DNA of 64,000 bases, taken from the NCBI GenBank assembly GCA_020205615.1, contig CM035164.1, forward strand, positions 119,537,363 to 119,601,362, read 5' to 3'. The notes beneath the pieces are model-generated. The model ran no database searches. It was not told where the DNA came from and was given only the letters and a program-made list of their open reading frames with translations. The DNA comes from Panax quinquefolius. Lineage: Eukaryota > Streptophyta > Magnoliopsida > Apiales > Araliaceae. Position 1 is the stretch's first letter; every line of letters starts with the position of its first letter. Position numbers and translations under genes: made by a program. Below, piece after piece: positions 44,101 to 57,233 of the stretch.

Positions 44101-45973
44101 ATGGCTAGACATAGCGGTGGAGGTCGCCAAGGTGGTGGGCGATCCGGTACTGGAGACGGTAGCCACGATGGAGGCTCTTCTTCAGGCGCTAGTAAGTTAT
44201 CTTAACTAGAATTTAAATATAACCTCGGCATCTTTGGTTATCCGCCGGCAGTGTCACTTACAGTACCGGTGGATGTCGCTTCTAGACATTAAGTATTAAT
44301 ATATTGGTAATATTTTTGTCAGTTATTGCAAAAAACAATTTAAATAACACATATTGTTATATTTTTTTGTAGTATACTAGACCCGGTAGCTAAGCACACC
44401 CTACACGCGATCTGTTTAATACATTTTCGAGTGGGTGCATGCGGTTCAACCAGTATGCGTGGTACGATGCCATATTTATGCAGACTGTCTTGCGGGAGTT
44501 TCACCTAAGTTAAGCATATTATATTAATTACTACATAGTTGTATTAGGATGACGAAATCAATTGTTCCTAATTTTTAAACTTTTGTTATAGTTTTATTAG
44601 AGATTTGACCTGAGCATCTCTTAGTCAGCTAGTGACGATGTGATTGTTTAACATGTCATTACGAATTACTTTGGCTGACTGTATGAGATGCGCTAGAGGG
44701 CAGCCCGGGCAGTTGAGGACTAGCCCGGGACCACCATCAGAGATCACCATCGCATAGTCTCCGATTTAGCCTGGGAGGCTATGTGTGCGCACTAAGATGC
44801 TGATGAATTCAAGAAAAAGTCTGAGCAGGCGAAGAAGACCCGTGGTCAGCTCCGGATTGTACACACCACTGGTTCTCAGTCGTTCGAAGAGGTGAAGACA
44901 GTAAGTGTGTTGTATTTAATTATTTAGTTATCAAGTTCTCACACAAATACTTAATACCTGTTTTATGAATGTTTTTATTAGGCCTTTAAGAGGACCTTGG
45001 GCCGAGATCCTACCATTTTAGAGTTTTGGGATTGAGCCCACACGCCTAAGGCCGAGTGTGCTTTGTCTCAGGCAGCTTTAGCTATATGGGTAAAACTCAT
45101 CTTACTATTTAGCTTTTAGTAATATTCAATCGTAAATAAAATGATATAATTAACATACGTATACAAAATAAATTATAGGACCGATTTTAGAGGCACGGAC
45201 GAAAGCGATATTTGAGTTGGAGGCTATTAGAGAGGGTTACGAGTAGTTAGATTCTGCCACCCCTCTTCCTGATATTGTATTAGATCGGGATGAGGACTGA
45301 GACTATGGGTCGCGTCTCAGGATCCCCCTACTAGCAGTAACGACAGATATGGAGTGTTGGGTCTGCCGAGGATACCCGCATATACACTTTTTGGAGGTAA
45401 TATTTTTTATGTTTTACGAAATTATACGAATTTATCACATTATATAAATTATTATTAGCAATCGAATTTGTATCTTTTTATAGGCTCCAGCCAGCACCAG
45501 CGTCCTAGAGCAGATGTCAGACCATCTCATACGGGCGCTGGCTTGGATGATGAGATCTTTCGACGGCTGATAGGGGTTGTGTCGGATAGGTTCCGTACTG
45601 ATCCGGTCTTTCGGCGTCAGCAGTTGTCTACTAGTTCTCGTCTTCACCGGATTGCTCAGGATATTATAGCAGCAGCCTCCGCAGAGAGTACAGGATTACC
45701 GCGGGAGCAGTTCAACACTTTCAGTGGCGAGATGCTCCGGATGGTGATTACCCTCTTGGAGGAGGCTTTTCGTTCGCCCCCGCCTACTCATGTATTCTTA
45801 TTGTTTATGTTTTTTTTAATTAAGGCTAGCTTGTTAATTCTCACACATATATATACGGACTAATGATTTATATTTTTGATTTTATCAGCGAGGGTGGCGA
45901 TAAGCGAAGCGGTGGCGATGATGAGCATGCTGAGACGATTAATCGATTTCCATACACGAGCAAAGATCATTAG
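44101..45973 (+). pseudogene. TNPA-like second gene of the CACTA element
   Basis: A multi-exon gene on the same strand as the transposase. Likely exons are 44101-44190 (MARHSGGGRQGGGRSGTGDG), about 44373-44510 (MRFNQYAWYDAIFMQTVLRE), 44600-44900 (DEFKKKSEQAKKTRGQLRIV, TTGSQSFEEVK), 44982-45089 (AFKRTLGRDPTILEFW, then a stop; SQAALAIW), 45179-45396 (LEAIREGYE, DSATPLPDIVLDRDED), 45484-45791 (GLDDEIFRRLIGVVSDRFRT) and 45888-45973 (GGDKRSGGDDEHAETINRFP, stop TAG). Introns have GT/AG ends. This is the layout of the TNPA-type DNA-binding partner (Transposase_24-like) that binds subterminal repeats. A few stops and frameshifts are present. Exon limits are my reading of the sequence and have not been tested. 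Confidence 0.65.
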
Positions 45974-45981
45974 AACATTTG

Positions 45982-46532
45982 TGTAAAACCCCAAATTTTT
46001 AATAAAGATGAATTTTCTATAAATATCATTTTTGAATATTATGGAGTAAATTTGATATAATGTTATAGTTGTGGGTAATATTTATAAATTTTGTAAATTA
46101 CGCAAGTTGTTATATAATATTCGATTGGTGGGGAATATTCATTTTAATGAGAGAATATTCGTGACAATGGCACAATCATTGGTGGATCCCATTAACGGAA
46201 TTATTTCGGATCGAGAAAACGACAAAAATACTTTTTATGAAAATAACGGCGGAAGTTTTACAGTTAAGCTGTTGAAACACCTGCATTGTTAAAGTACAAT
46301 AATACGCGTGGTTGCATAGTAGCACACGGTATTGATTATTGATGCTTACGTGAGAAGTCACTTAGTTTTTATCAATTATTGCTATAGTAATTATTGTCAA
46401 TTTTAATTATTATTTGGACCCCCCACTTTCCTTTTTAAAAAAAATTGTCGTTAGAAGTTATCTCGTTTGCGTTTTATATATATATGAATACATATATATA
46501 TAAGTATTAGAAGTGGACGGTAGGAGTATTAT

Positions 46533-46595
<63 letters not shown>

Positions 46596-46671
46596 AAGTT
46601 TGACAAAATGGGCAGAGGGAGTAAGGAGAATTCACGGGTCTTCCACCCGTGATTTTTTTTCTTGCACATGT

Positions 46672-46705
<34 letters not shown>

Positions 46706-48427
46706 TATATTTTATTTAAAAGATTTTGCTTTAATTATGGACCGTCCAATTAAAAGTAAATCAATCTGGACCGATTCATGAGTTAGTTACTATGGGTCCA
46801 TTTTTCTATAAATAAGCTCATTCCTTCATTATTTTTACTTAATTCAATTGAAACTCTAGAGAGAAATTATAAAGAAACTATAGAAAAGTATTCTCGCTAC
46901 TTCCCTACTCTTATATTCAGTTTATTTTAAGGTAAGGTGTGTTATTTCTTTTGTATTCATGAAGAGAACTTCTGTTATTTCATTATTTATTATTCTGCTA
47001 GAATAAACAGTATACGCGAACTACCCTATACTTGGTGACATTCTTATATTATTTTGTCTTTATTATTATTCTGTTGAAATATCATGTCTGTGCGTTTGAC
47101 GCCGGACCTGGTTCCATCTTTATTATTATTCTGTTGGAATATCCTCGTTCTACGCGTTTTACGCCGGACCTAGTTAAAATCTTTGTTATTATTACATTGG
47201 AATATCCCGCCTACACGCGTTTTTGGGACCTACCTAAATCTTATATTATTCGGTTGGAACATCCCGCTTGCGCGTAATTTCGCGACTTTGGTTAAGATTA
47301 CTTATTATTCTCGTTGGAATAACCGCCTCATGCAATACCGCATGCATGCGTGGTGATTTCTTTTGTTATTCCATTCGTTATTATACTTAGTTGGTTAAAG
47401 TTTTGACTTCTATACTCCATGAAATTAGTGAAATATCCTTGATATTTGTGCTTCATCTAGTATCTTTTCATGTAAATATTCTTCTGAGCATTCTTGAATT
47501 TTACTCTACAAAGCAGTATCATGTTGACAATTTGGACGTTACTGATTCATGGATAAATTAATTCATGAACTTGTTTTATTGAATTCTTATATCATTGTCA
47601 TCATCCTCATGTTTATATTATGTTAAAAGTCATCGTGGCTCGTAGTGCATAGATGGACTTGGTATGATTATGACGAGGATTATTGATTGTAATCATGGAC
47701 CGTAATGTTACAAATGATGTGGAAAAAGTCCTCATTGGCCCGTAGATTGCATTGATGGATAGTTGTTGGCATGATCATGACCATTAATGAATACACAAAT
47801 ATTCTTGGCCCGTAGTGTATGGATAATTGTGGTCGTGATGCTAAAGAATATTCTTGGTCAGTAAAGTGGGGGTGATTCGATGATGTGGATTATTTATTGT
47901 CGAGTCCCAAATGATAAAAGTCATGAAAACCTTTTAAATCATGGAAGATAGTAGATTTTATTCTCTACTTGACTCTTCTAATGGATCGCTTGTTCACCGC
48001 AGATTAAACTTGATGTTTGTTATATTTAATCGGTTTTAACATTGTTGAAAGGCTTAATGATAATTTATTCTGCATTATCTTAGTCATAAAATTTCTTACT
48101 GGGCTAGTTGAGCTCACCCTTTCTTTCACTGTTCACTTAATAAAATGAGAATATAGTTGGGACGAGTCGGGGAACGGAGTGATGGACCAGATGATAGTAT
48201 TAGTAGTCCTCACTATTATGTGAAATAGTGTGTTAACAATTATAATGAGGACTCCTTTTGAGTTTGTATAATCTCTAGTAGACAATTATTGTATTCAAAG
48301 TCACAGTTATGTTTTTGTCGTATTGTATATTTATATAGTTGTATTAGTAAATTGTATTTGAATTCGCATCATGTATCCTCTGGCGACCCAAGATGGGTGA
48401 TGTATACCTAATTTTGGGGGCGTCACA
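45982..48427 (+). mobile_element. Solo LTR of R2 downstream of the TNPA-like gene
   Basis: It starts TGTAAAACCCC and ends GGCGTCACA, with a perfect 5-bp duplication atttg (45977-45981 and 48428-48432) and no internal region. TATA box 46807-46814, splice donor GT 46932, acceptor GCAG ending 48002. Like the LTR at 7927 it carries repeats of 50-60 bp around ctgttggaatatcc (47030-47300). It contains long AT microsatellites. It sits 9 bases past the TNPA-like stop codon. Confidence 0.94.
46535..46706. repeat. (AT)n microsatellites in the R2 solo LTR
   Basis: A run of about 58 bases at 46535-46593 and a second at about 46673-46706. Between them is a short inverted word, cacgggt...acccgtg. Confidence 0.93.
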
Positions 48428-49119
48428 ATTTGTATATATTGTAGTGTCTAATTGCGGATGTATAAGTATTGTATAACATTTTTATATATTGTAGTGTCTA
48501 ATTGTGTATGTATAAGTTTTGTAAATTATATTTTTTATCATTTATGGAACATTAACTTATATTTGTAATTGTTAGCTCAGTAGTGTTGATGATAATTTGT
48601 AAGTAGATTACGTTTTGCTGGATGTGTTGCTATCATTTTTAGCGCTACGTTGAATATTTGAATGTGAGATATAGGTTTATATTACTGTGTATTGGGTTGT
48701 GACTGGTTACATGTACATAAATGGGTTTAAACACTTGGAAACTGCACTTTTAAAATCTGCATTAAAAAAATAGTTAATTTCGATGGAATAACGTATTTCC
48801 GAAGAAAATTCCATCGGATTTAATAATTAACCTTTTCCGACGGAATATTTTCGTCGAAAATAAGGAATATTATACTCAAAGAAAATTTTCGTCCTATTTA
48901 TTTAGTTGTAAACAGATTAAATTCGACGAAATTCAGTTGAAGATAATCCGTCGTAGATTAGATAGGTACGACAGAATTTTTGATGGATGGTATCTTTGAC
49001 GCGTATATAGATGACCGAATTTTCGACGGAATATTCCGTCGAAAAGAACCTATGTTCGACGGAATAGGCTTATTTCCGAGGGAAAATTCCGTCAGAAATA
49101 ATGCTTTCCCTGTAATGGG
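48428..49119 (+). repeat. CACTA 3' subterminal region and right terminus
   Basis: 48433-48530 contains two copies of a ~50-base unit (tatatattgtagtgtctaat). 48770-49110 holds about ten variants of ttttcgacggaa/ttccgtcgaaaa in both directions, including a perfect palindrome at 49020-49044 (ttcgacggaa then tattccgtcgaa). These are likely binding sites for the TNPA-like protein. The terminus ctttccctgtaatg ends at 49119. Confidence 0.75.
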
Positions 49120-49667
49120 TCACATAGCTCGATTTTGTCTTATAGTAAAGTCAAGTCCAGTTGTAATGGTGACACCAAAGGCGGCTACGGACAAATCAGA
49201 GTCGGTGGTTCAATGGAGAGTTTTTTTCGTGACTTTCCAAAAAACGAGGAACCTGAACGAAGTTATCACGAGTAAGCTAATCATAAACTCGTGCGAAGTC
49301 TACCTTATTAGATACCGATTCTACCTATTCTTTTATTTCACCTGCTTGTGCTCAACATTTGAACTTGACTCCTGAGAAATTAGACTTTAACTTATCTGTT
49401 GAAATTCCATTAGGAGAAACTTTCGTTACATTCACAATTTATAAATCTTGTTTGATTCAAATTGGCACCCTCACATTACCTGTTGATCTCATCTATTTGA
49501 AAATACTTTCATTTGATGTGATTTTAGGAATCGACTGGTTAACTACTCATCATGCTAAAATTGATTATTTTCGTAAGGTCGTTAGCTTTCATATTCTTAA
49601 CCAACCTGTTATGCGAATTCAAGGAATCAAACCACTAAAATCAATCACTGTCATCTCAAGCCCTAAA
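49120..49667 (+). pseudogene. Zinc knuckle end and protease of the R2 body
   Basis: GHIARFC at 49117-49140 is the second half of a knuckle cut by the CACTA end. A frame to 49375 and a second at 49359-49667 give, with a frameshift between them, a damaged LLDTDST-like active site (49309-49325), SFISPACAQHLNLTPEKLDF and FDVILGIDWLTTHHAKID, then ITVISSPK. The frame then runs a few codons into the inserted LTR. Compared with 4594-5160 this copy is better kept. Confidence 0.82.
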
Positions 49668-52481
49668 TGTGACGCCCCCAAAATAGGTATACATCACCTA
49701 TTCTGAGTTGTCAATACATGGTACAGAAACAACTACAACTTTATTATTACAACGGTAAAACTGTGAGTTTGAATACAAATATTATCTTCTAGACAATATC
49801 TATACTCAAATAAATCCTCATCACATTTATTGATACATTATTTTACAAAAATGGTGAGGACTACTAAACAATCCTTTCTAAAACCTTCATTCCATACCCC
49901 GACTGCATTTTCGCTATATTCTCGCCTCCCGAGAAAAATGGAACAAAAAGGAAAAGGGTGAGCTCAACTAGCTCAAGAAGAATATTATGACTAAGATAAT
50001 ATACAACAAATTATCGTTAGTCTTCAACAGGAAAAATCTAATAGAATACAATAGACAACAAATTTTAAATCAATATTCGCAATGAAATAATAATTCATTA
50101 GAAGAGTTAAGTAGAGAATGCAAACTACTATCTTCTATGTATGAATTTAAAAGTTCATCGCTCATCTTTTATCCTCGTAACATCAATCAATATACATCCG
50201 AATCAAATATTCATCTTTGCACTACAGCGAAGATATTCATCGATTGGTCATGTTCATGTAAACACTGCTCATCTTTGCACTACGGCCAAAGATATTCTTC
50301 AGAAATCATTCATCTTTGCACTACAAAGGCAAAGATATTCTTAAGAAATCATTCATCTTTGCACTCTGTGCCAAAGATATTCCATAATATCATCATTTAA
50401 GACCGAGGATGATGAAAATATTTTTTTTTTAAAGAAACGAATCCAAAGTGAAACAAAATGACAAGGATTAAGGATTAAGGATTCGTACTTGGTTTTATCC
50501 ACGCCCAAAAAAAATACCTCAAAAATAATCATAGTGGTGTAAAATTCAAGAATGATCAAAACATGGATACAATCGAAAGTTAGTATCCGTAATAGATGTT
50601 TTGGACTTAAAAGAAGAAATTTTATTTTTTAAATTGAATAAGATCAGATATCGTGAATAAGGTCAGATATCGTGAATAAGGCCAGATACGTGAATAAGTA
50701 ACTCGACACCAAAAGATAGAAATTCCACAAAAAATATCTTCACGCTTCATGAATATTACTCGTGAATAAGAACTCGTGAATAATAACTCGCTGAATAGAA
50801 CTTCGTGAATAGTAACTCATGAATAAGTAACTCATGAATAGTAACCCCGACATAAAAAGTTCCAAATTTGATAAAAACTTCAGATCAACATTTCAAAGAT
50901 AATGATATTGAAGAAATAATATCATTTGAGAAGAAAATAACATCCCTTACCTCGAAAGATCAAGATTTTAAATTGAAACACAGGATATAAAGCTATGATG
51001 ACTTGGACTTGCATAGTATAGCAATACTCAAAGTATACTCAAAATACTCACAAGAATACGCTCGATATTATAGAGAGAGAAAACTTCAGTTTTTGGTGTG
51101 ATTTTCAATTCTAACCTAAGCACCCTATTTATAAGAAAATGCTTAGAACACCAAAGCAGAAAATTTAATAAAATATATTATTATTAATAAATTTCCTACG
51201 CCTCTTTGGAAATTAGATCCCAACATTTCCCACATGCCAACCTTCTAGAAAGAAATGATAAAAAACGTTTTTCATAAAATAAATAATTAAAACTTACAAA
51301 AATCAATTATTTCGGAGCTTCAGAACTTCAATAATTCATAATAAATAGCACTTTCATCAGAAAATTCGAATCTCGCGAGTTTTTATAGGAATTTCAATTC
51401 TCTACAACTTTTCAGAAGAAAGTTTTTCCAAATTCCAAACAGAAATTGACCGAAATCCACAAACGGGCAATTTTACAGGCTATAATCAAATTTCAGTCAA
51501 TAAATGGGGTCCACCGACATGTTTAACATGTTTTAAACATTTATTGCAACAAAAATACTCTTCCTCCTCGTATACTCATATATCCCACATTCGTTGTAAA
51601 AATATCACTAATTAATATATTATTAAAATAATATATTTAAATGAATTATTTTATCGAAAAAGATAAAATATTAATTTTCAACAATTGTCATTTTAAAAAT
51701 TTTCTCCATCTATATCCACATAAAATCAATATTTTCCTCATCATATAAATCAATAATTAATTATTCACAAATAATATTCTGAAATCACAATATTGACAAC
51801 CAGGCGGTTCTCAGAAGAGGGGCTTTCAATAAGAATTTCTTCACTCGGCGCGCGCAATTAGGTGACCAAACCTCTCCTTAGACGTAACTTTCTAGACATT
51901 GCCAATAATGTTATCTAATAATATTATTCAGATAATATGAATTATTGCTTCGATAAAGAAAAAAAATCTGTGTAATGACAATTATTGAAACAACAGCAAT
52001 ATAAAATATCAACGCAACAATTATTAACTCAATAAAATACTGAACAGTAATTACTGTAACCATTATTGAGTAGTGCCTTCACGTAAAAATCAATAATTGG
52101 TGCAATACCGGTAATACTCTTGTTCAACAACGCAGCGTATTAGTGTGTTTTAACCACCGGGTATTCCAACAAGATAATCAGTAATAACTACCAAGTTATT
52201 TAAAAACAACTTATATTTGTCATTTTTTCATCCAATCGCTTTCTAGTTATGGGGCCACACATGGTCGCTTGGCCGTCGCATTTAATATTCCCCGACGAGA
52301 CGAATATTCCACGACCAAACGAATATTCCCAACGATAATGAATATTTTATAACCACTTGCTTATTTTGAAATATTTGCGTATTTAACCCTTAACTATCCA
52401 CATTAATCAAATCAACCCTTACTATTTCAAAATAATAAATAAAGGAAATTCCTTTTTATTTAAAAATTTTGGGGTCTTACA
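49668..52481 (-). repeat. 3' LTR of the minus-strand R1 element
   Basis: Seen inverted: it starts (plus strand) tgtgacgccccc and ends ggggtcttaca. Hairpin units lie at 50210-50390 and attcacgagt-type repeats at 50640-50850. The polypurine tract complement follows at 52482. Confidence 0.94.
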
Positions 52482-52493
52482 ACCTCCCTCCTT
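52482..52493 (-). promoter_or_regulatory. Polypurine tract of the minus-strand R1 element
   Basis: Plus strand acctccctcctt, i.e. aaggagggaggt next to the 3' LTR. It confirms the minus orientation. Confidence 0.85.
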
Positions 52494-52499
52494 ATGAAA

Positions 52500-55400
52500 T
52501 TTCGTCCTCGAAATTGGCGACGACGCACTGGTGTTTTGAAAAGGTGAGGATACCTCGCTTTCATTTCCGCTTTCCAATTCCTGTGTCATTTCCTCTATAA
52601 AGCATGATTCCTCCACAAAATTTAACTTGTGGTATGACCTTTTTCAGCGTAGGACATGCTCCTTCCTATCCAAGATCTTGACAGTACCTCCTCATACGTT
52701 AAGTCTTGGCTATCTCGTCCGGTTCTAACTCAATAAAGTGGTTCGGGTCTTTCACATATTTCTGAAATACATGATATGTGAAACACATTATGAACACGAG
52801 ACATACTCGGAGGTAACGCAAGTCTATAGGCTACATTTCCTACTCGGTCAAGAATTTGAAATGGACCAATAAATCGTGGATTGAGCTTTCTCTCTTCCCA
52901 AATCTTGTAACTCCCTTCCATGGAGCAACTTCATGACAATACATGATCCCCTACATTAAATTCCACGTCCTTTCGATGAAGATCCGCATAACTCTTTTGT
53001 CGATCTTGTGCTTGGTTTGTATACGTTGTCGAATCATTTGGATCTTTTCGGTGAGTCATACGCATTTAACTCGGGTCCCAACAATGTTGCTTCACCCACC
53101 TCATCCCAACATATTGGAGAACGACATTTTCGTCCATATAATGCTTCGAATGGAGCCACACCTATACTTGCCTAATAACTGTTGTTGTAGGAGAATTCCA
53201 CCAATGGTAAATACTTATCCCAACTACCCTTGAAGTCTAGGACACAAAGTCTTAATAGATCTTCAAGAGTTTGAATAGTCCTCTCTGATTGTCCGTCCGT
53301 TTGGGGATGGTATCTTGCGAATCGAATCATAAACCGTGCCCATAGCTTTTTGCAAGCTAACCCAAAATCTTGAAGTGAATCTTGGGTCACGATCCAAAAC
53401 TATGGATACAGCATGCCATGCAACCTCACAATCTCATTCACGTATATACTAGCAAGACGTTCAAGGAATAAGTCTCCGATCGGCAAGAAATGAGCAGACT
53501 TGGTTAATCTATCAACAATAACCCAAATAACATTGATGCCTTGAGAAACCGTAGGAAGACCCGTGAAACGAAATCCATAGTAATGTGTTCCACTTCCATT
53601 AGGAATCTCAAGTGGTTGCAACGGACCCTTAGGTACAAGATGTCGCCTTTACACGCCGGGCAAGTTAAACACATCGAGATAAACTTTGCAATCTCTCTCT
53701 TCATATTGTTCCACCAAAATGTATGTCGAAGATCACGATACATTTTAGTACTTCCGGATGGATTGCAAATGGCGTATTGTGTGCCTCCATCATAATCTTG
53801 TACTTCAAATCGAGTCGTTAGGAACACAAAGTCTCAGAGTGGACTCAAGTATTCCTTCTTCATCAATTCTCGCTCGGAATAGCTCCTTCTTGTACTTTCT
53901 TCTTCATACGCATCGCCTCCGGGTCGGTGGCTTGAGCAACCTTAACTTTTTCTATTAAAGTTGGTTCTACGCGATACTTGACATCATCGCACTCGTTCGC
54001 GATATGATCTTCTACTCAATTAAATCGCCTACCACGCTTTGCTTTACCGGGATGGTATCAATAGTGTGGTCGTAGTCTTTCAATAGCTCGAGCCAACGTC
54101 ATTGCCGCATGTTGAGTTCTTTTTGAGTGAAGAAATATTTAAGGCTTTTATGGTCCGAATATATCTCCACTTTCTCCCATATAGATAGTGCCTCCATATT
54201 TTTTAGCGCTGAAACGATTGGCCGCTAACTCTAGATCATGAAAGTAGGATAATTCCCCTCATACTCTTTAAGTTGTCGCAAAGGCATAGGCTATGACTTT
54301 CCCACGTTGCATGAGAACACATCCTAACCCTTTGCTCAAGCATCGTTGTAGATAACAAATCCATCCGAACCAGATGGTATTGTTAGAACAGTCTTAGAAA
54401 TAAGTCTCCTCTTAAGCTCTTGGAAACTTTTCTCGCATTCTTCGCTCCAACCGAATTTTTGTATCCTTCCGAAGTTAGCCGAGTTAATGGAGTAGCGATT
54501 CGAGAAAAACCTTCCACGAATCTCCGATAATAACCAAATTAAGCCCAAAAGCTACGTCTTGACCACCGATTTTGGTTGCTCTAACTTTGTATTGCTTCAA
54601 TCTTCACGGATCAACAGATACTCCATGTTTCGACACCACGTGCCCAAGGAATGCTACTTCCTCGCCGTAACTCGCATTTCTTCAATTTGGCATATAGTTG
54701 GTTTTCACGGGCCTTTGGAGTACCAAACTTCAAATGGTGCTCATGATCTTCACGGCTTTTGGAATATATGAGGATGTCATCAATAAAGACAAATGAAACG
54801 AATTGATCCAAATATTCCTTGAATACTCGGTTCATCATATCCATGAAAGCCGCGAGGAGCATTAGTTAGTCCGAAAGACATGACTAAGAATTCATAATGC
54901 CCATACCGGAGTTCTCAAGGCGATCTTTGAATATCCTCGATTCTAATCTTGGTGATGATATCCAGAATGAAGATCGATTTTGAAAAGAATTGTGCCCCTG
55001 CAGAATCGGGTCAAACAAGTCATCAATACGAGGTAGAGGATACTTATTCTTGATGGTGACATGGTTCAATTTTCGATAGTCAATACAAAGTCGTGATACT
55101 CCCGCTCTTTCTTCTTTACAAATAAAACAGGAGCACCCCAAGGAGATGTACTAGGACGAATGAAACCGATGTCCAACAATTCTCGTAGTTGGACCTTTAA
55201 CTCCTCGAAGTTCAATAGGAGCCATTCGATATGGGGTTTTAGAAATGGGCTTTGTACCAGTTCAAGATCAATAAAGAATTCAACTTCACGTTCGGGGTAG
55301 ACCAAGGAAGTTCTTCTAGAAATACGTCGGAAAGTCAATAACAACAGAATATTATTCAAATTTGATATGTCTTTATTCAAATCCATAACATGGGCTAGAA

Positions 55401-55860
55401 AGCTTGACATCCGCTTTTTAATAAACGAATAGCTTTATGATTAGATATGACAAATGATCGATTTTAATGGTTTAGTTGCTTGAATTGCATGCAACAGTTG
55501 GTGAGGAATATGAAAACTAACAACATTACGAAAACAATCAATTTTGGCATGATGAGTAGTTAACCAATCAATCCTAAAATCACATCAAAAGCAAGTATCT
55601 TTAAAGAGATAAGGTCAATAGGTAAGGTGATGGTGCCAACTTGAATCAAACAAGATTTATAAACAGTGGATGTGATGAAAGTTTCTCCCAACGGAGTTTC
55701 CACAGATAGTCAAAGTCTAATTTCTTCTTGAGTCAAGTTTAAACGTTGAGCATATGCAGGAGAGATAAATGAATGGGTAGCACGACCCAGGATCAAGTAA
55801 GGTATAAACTTCGCAAGAATTTATAAATAGCTTACCCGTGATCACCTCGTTTGGGTTCCT
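52500..55860 (-). pseudogene. Pol of the minus-strand R1 element
   Basis: Read on the minus strand: protease near 55800 (LLDPGRATHS-like, with an added codon against LLDTGATHS) and a damaged DVILGIDWL; RT with [20 protein letters not shown] (55090) and the FIDDILIYS box (54760-54790); RNase H 54350-53990; integrase with STKMYRDLRHTFWWNNMKRE (53740), [16 protein letters not shown] residues and [18 protein letters not shown] (53300); tail GKLNPRFIGPFQILDRVGNV-like (52870) ending in EEMTQELES and FQNTSASS (52520). All domains are present, with many frameshifts. The C-terminal tail is again chromodomain-like. Confidence 0.88.
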
Positions 55861-55869
55861 CGTGATTAT

Positions 55870-57060
55870 GACCAAATACAACAAACGCTTCTTCCGAAAT
55901 CGTTGACTTTGACTTTTCGGGACGATTTTTGAGTCACCGTCCTCATTGAACTAGGTTTCGCCATTGTATAATCTCGAGCGATATGTCCTTCCTTTCCACA
56001 ATTATAGCATACCTTGAACTGTCAGGCGTTTTGACCGATATGTCCCTCTTTTCCGTGATTTCAGTAGTATATGACCGGTGGTCGCTTCTCCTCCTTAGAA
56101 CCGATTGTCACGCAAGACCATCATCTTCACATGGTCGTTGTTAAATCTCTCTTTTTAAAATCTCCTCCCGACTCGCTTCTTCTATTTTCATGGCCATGAT
56201 TACCACCGAGTGGTTACCATTTCGTCCGTCTTTTTCTTTCTCCGCAGTTATCATTATTCTGTTGATCGCTATCTCTCGAGCACGATCCTGGTTGTGGTCC
56301 CTCGGTTGACCGCACTCTTATCTCGCTCTAATAATTGAGCCTCATTTACAACATCCGAATAAAGAGAAAATTTATGAGAAATGAGATATCGACGTATGTC
56401 GGGTTTCAAACCTCTAAGAAACATCCGCGTCATACATTCCTCATTCTCCACCAAATGAGGTGAAAACGGATAACTCGCAAACTTTGCCTCGTACTCGGAT
56501 TAACCGTCATGTTGTTTTGTTCCAATCGATGAACTCCACTTCCTTCATACGACGAACACTTTCAGGAAAGTATTTGTCATTAAATAGCTTCTCAAACGTC
56601 TCCCAAGCACACGCAGTCTTGGTGGATGGGTATGCTTCACTGAGACTCCCACCATGAGTCCGCCTCACCACGGAACATAAAGGTGGCGAATGGAACCTTT
56701 TGTTCTCCGCACCCCAAGACATCGAATATCTTGGTAATTTGTTTGACCCATGTTTCCGCCATGATCGGATCGCTTTCCCTTAAATTTCGGTGGTCCCAAC
56801 TCTTTGAATCGCTTGGTTGTGACAACCCGTGAATTGCTATCATTTCTCCTGTATTTTGAACACGAGTTCCTCAAATCGATTTTGCATGAACTCGCAAAAA
56901 CTTCTAAACATCCCCTCGCTCATCATCATCGCTTTCAATGGTGTTGTTCATGGGAGGAACATTGCCACTGTTGCACGTTCTCCTCGTTGGTGAGTACAGC
57001 ATCTCCACGGCCTCATTTCCATTGTTAATATTCTCTCACGACATTCTCAAACATCGCCAT
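55870..57060 (-). pseudogene. Gag of the minus-strand R1 element
   Basis: The start is MAMFENVV at 57060. Pieces include RFKELGPPKFKGKRSD (56800), GEADSWWESQ (56640), MKEVEFIDWNKTT (56520) and ENEECMTRMFLRGLKPDIRR (56400). The first knuckle near 56060 is damaged; the second (55975-56016) reads CYNCGKEGHIARDY, again Tyr for the last Cys. Confidence 0.86.
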
Positions 57061-57220
57061 AAAACAAGGGTTAATTAAGGAAATCAATATATCACATAAT
57101 ATCCCTATATATCGACTAACTAACAAATAAGCTTAGGTAGGACACACTAGCGAAGGATTTACTTTCGTCTGCTCCCTCCTAGTTCTATTCCCCGATCTCC
57201 GCCAGAGATCATATCCCTAA

Positions 57221-57231
57221 GCTCGATACTA
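57221..57231 (-). promoter_or_regulatory. Primer binding site of the minus-strand R1 element
   Basis: Plus strand gctcgatacta, i.e. tagtatcgagc, just inside the 5' LTR that starts at 57234. Confidence 0.7.
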
Positions 57232-57233
57232 AA

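Larger units (their letters stand above)
29223..49119 (+). mobile_element. CACTA (En/Spm) transposon, left-truncated, split by three LTR elements
   Basis: Own segments are 29223-29732, 32310-33155, 43525-45981 and 48428-49119. They carry a TNPD-like gene (DUF4218 then DUF4216), a TNPA-like gene and a subterminal repeat region. The right terminus reads ctttccctgtaatg, i.e. CATTACAGGGAAAG on the other strand, one base from a CACTA end. Right of it lies ggtcacatagctcg, the middle of an R2 gag zinc knuckle, so the CACTA jumped into an R2 element. The transposase catalytic part (Transposase_21/TNP2) and the left terminus are missing. Confidence 0.82.

Noticed and set aside
46513..46719. Frame of alternating Tyr and Ile
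   Set aside because: Translation of an AT microsatellite.
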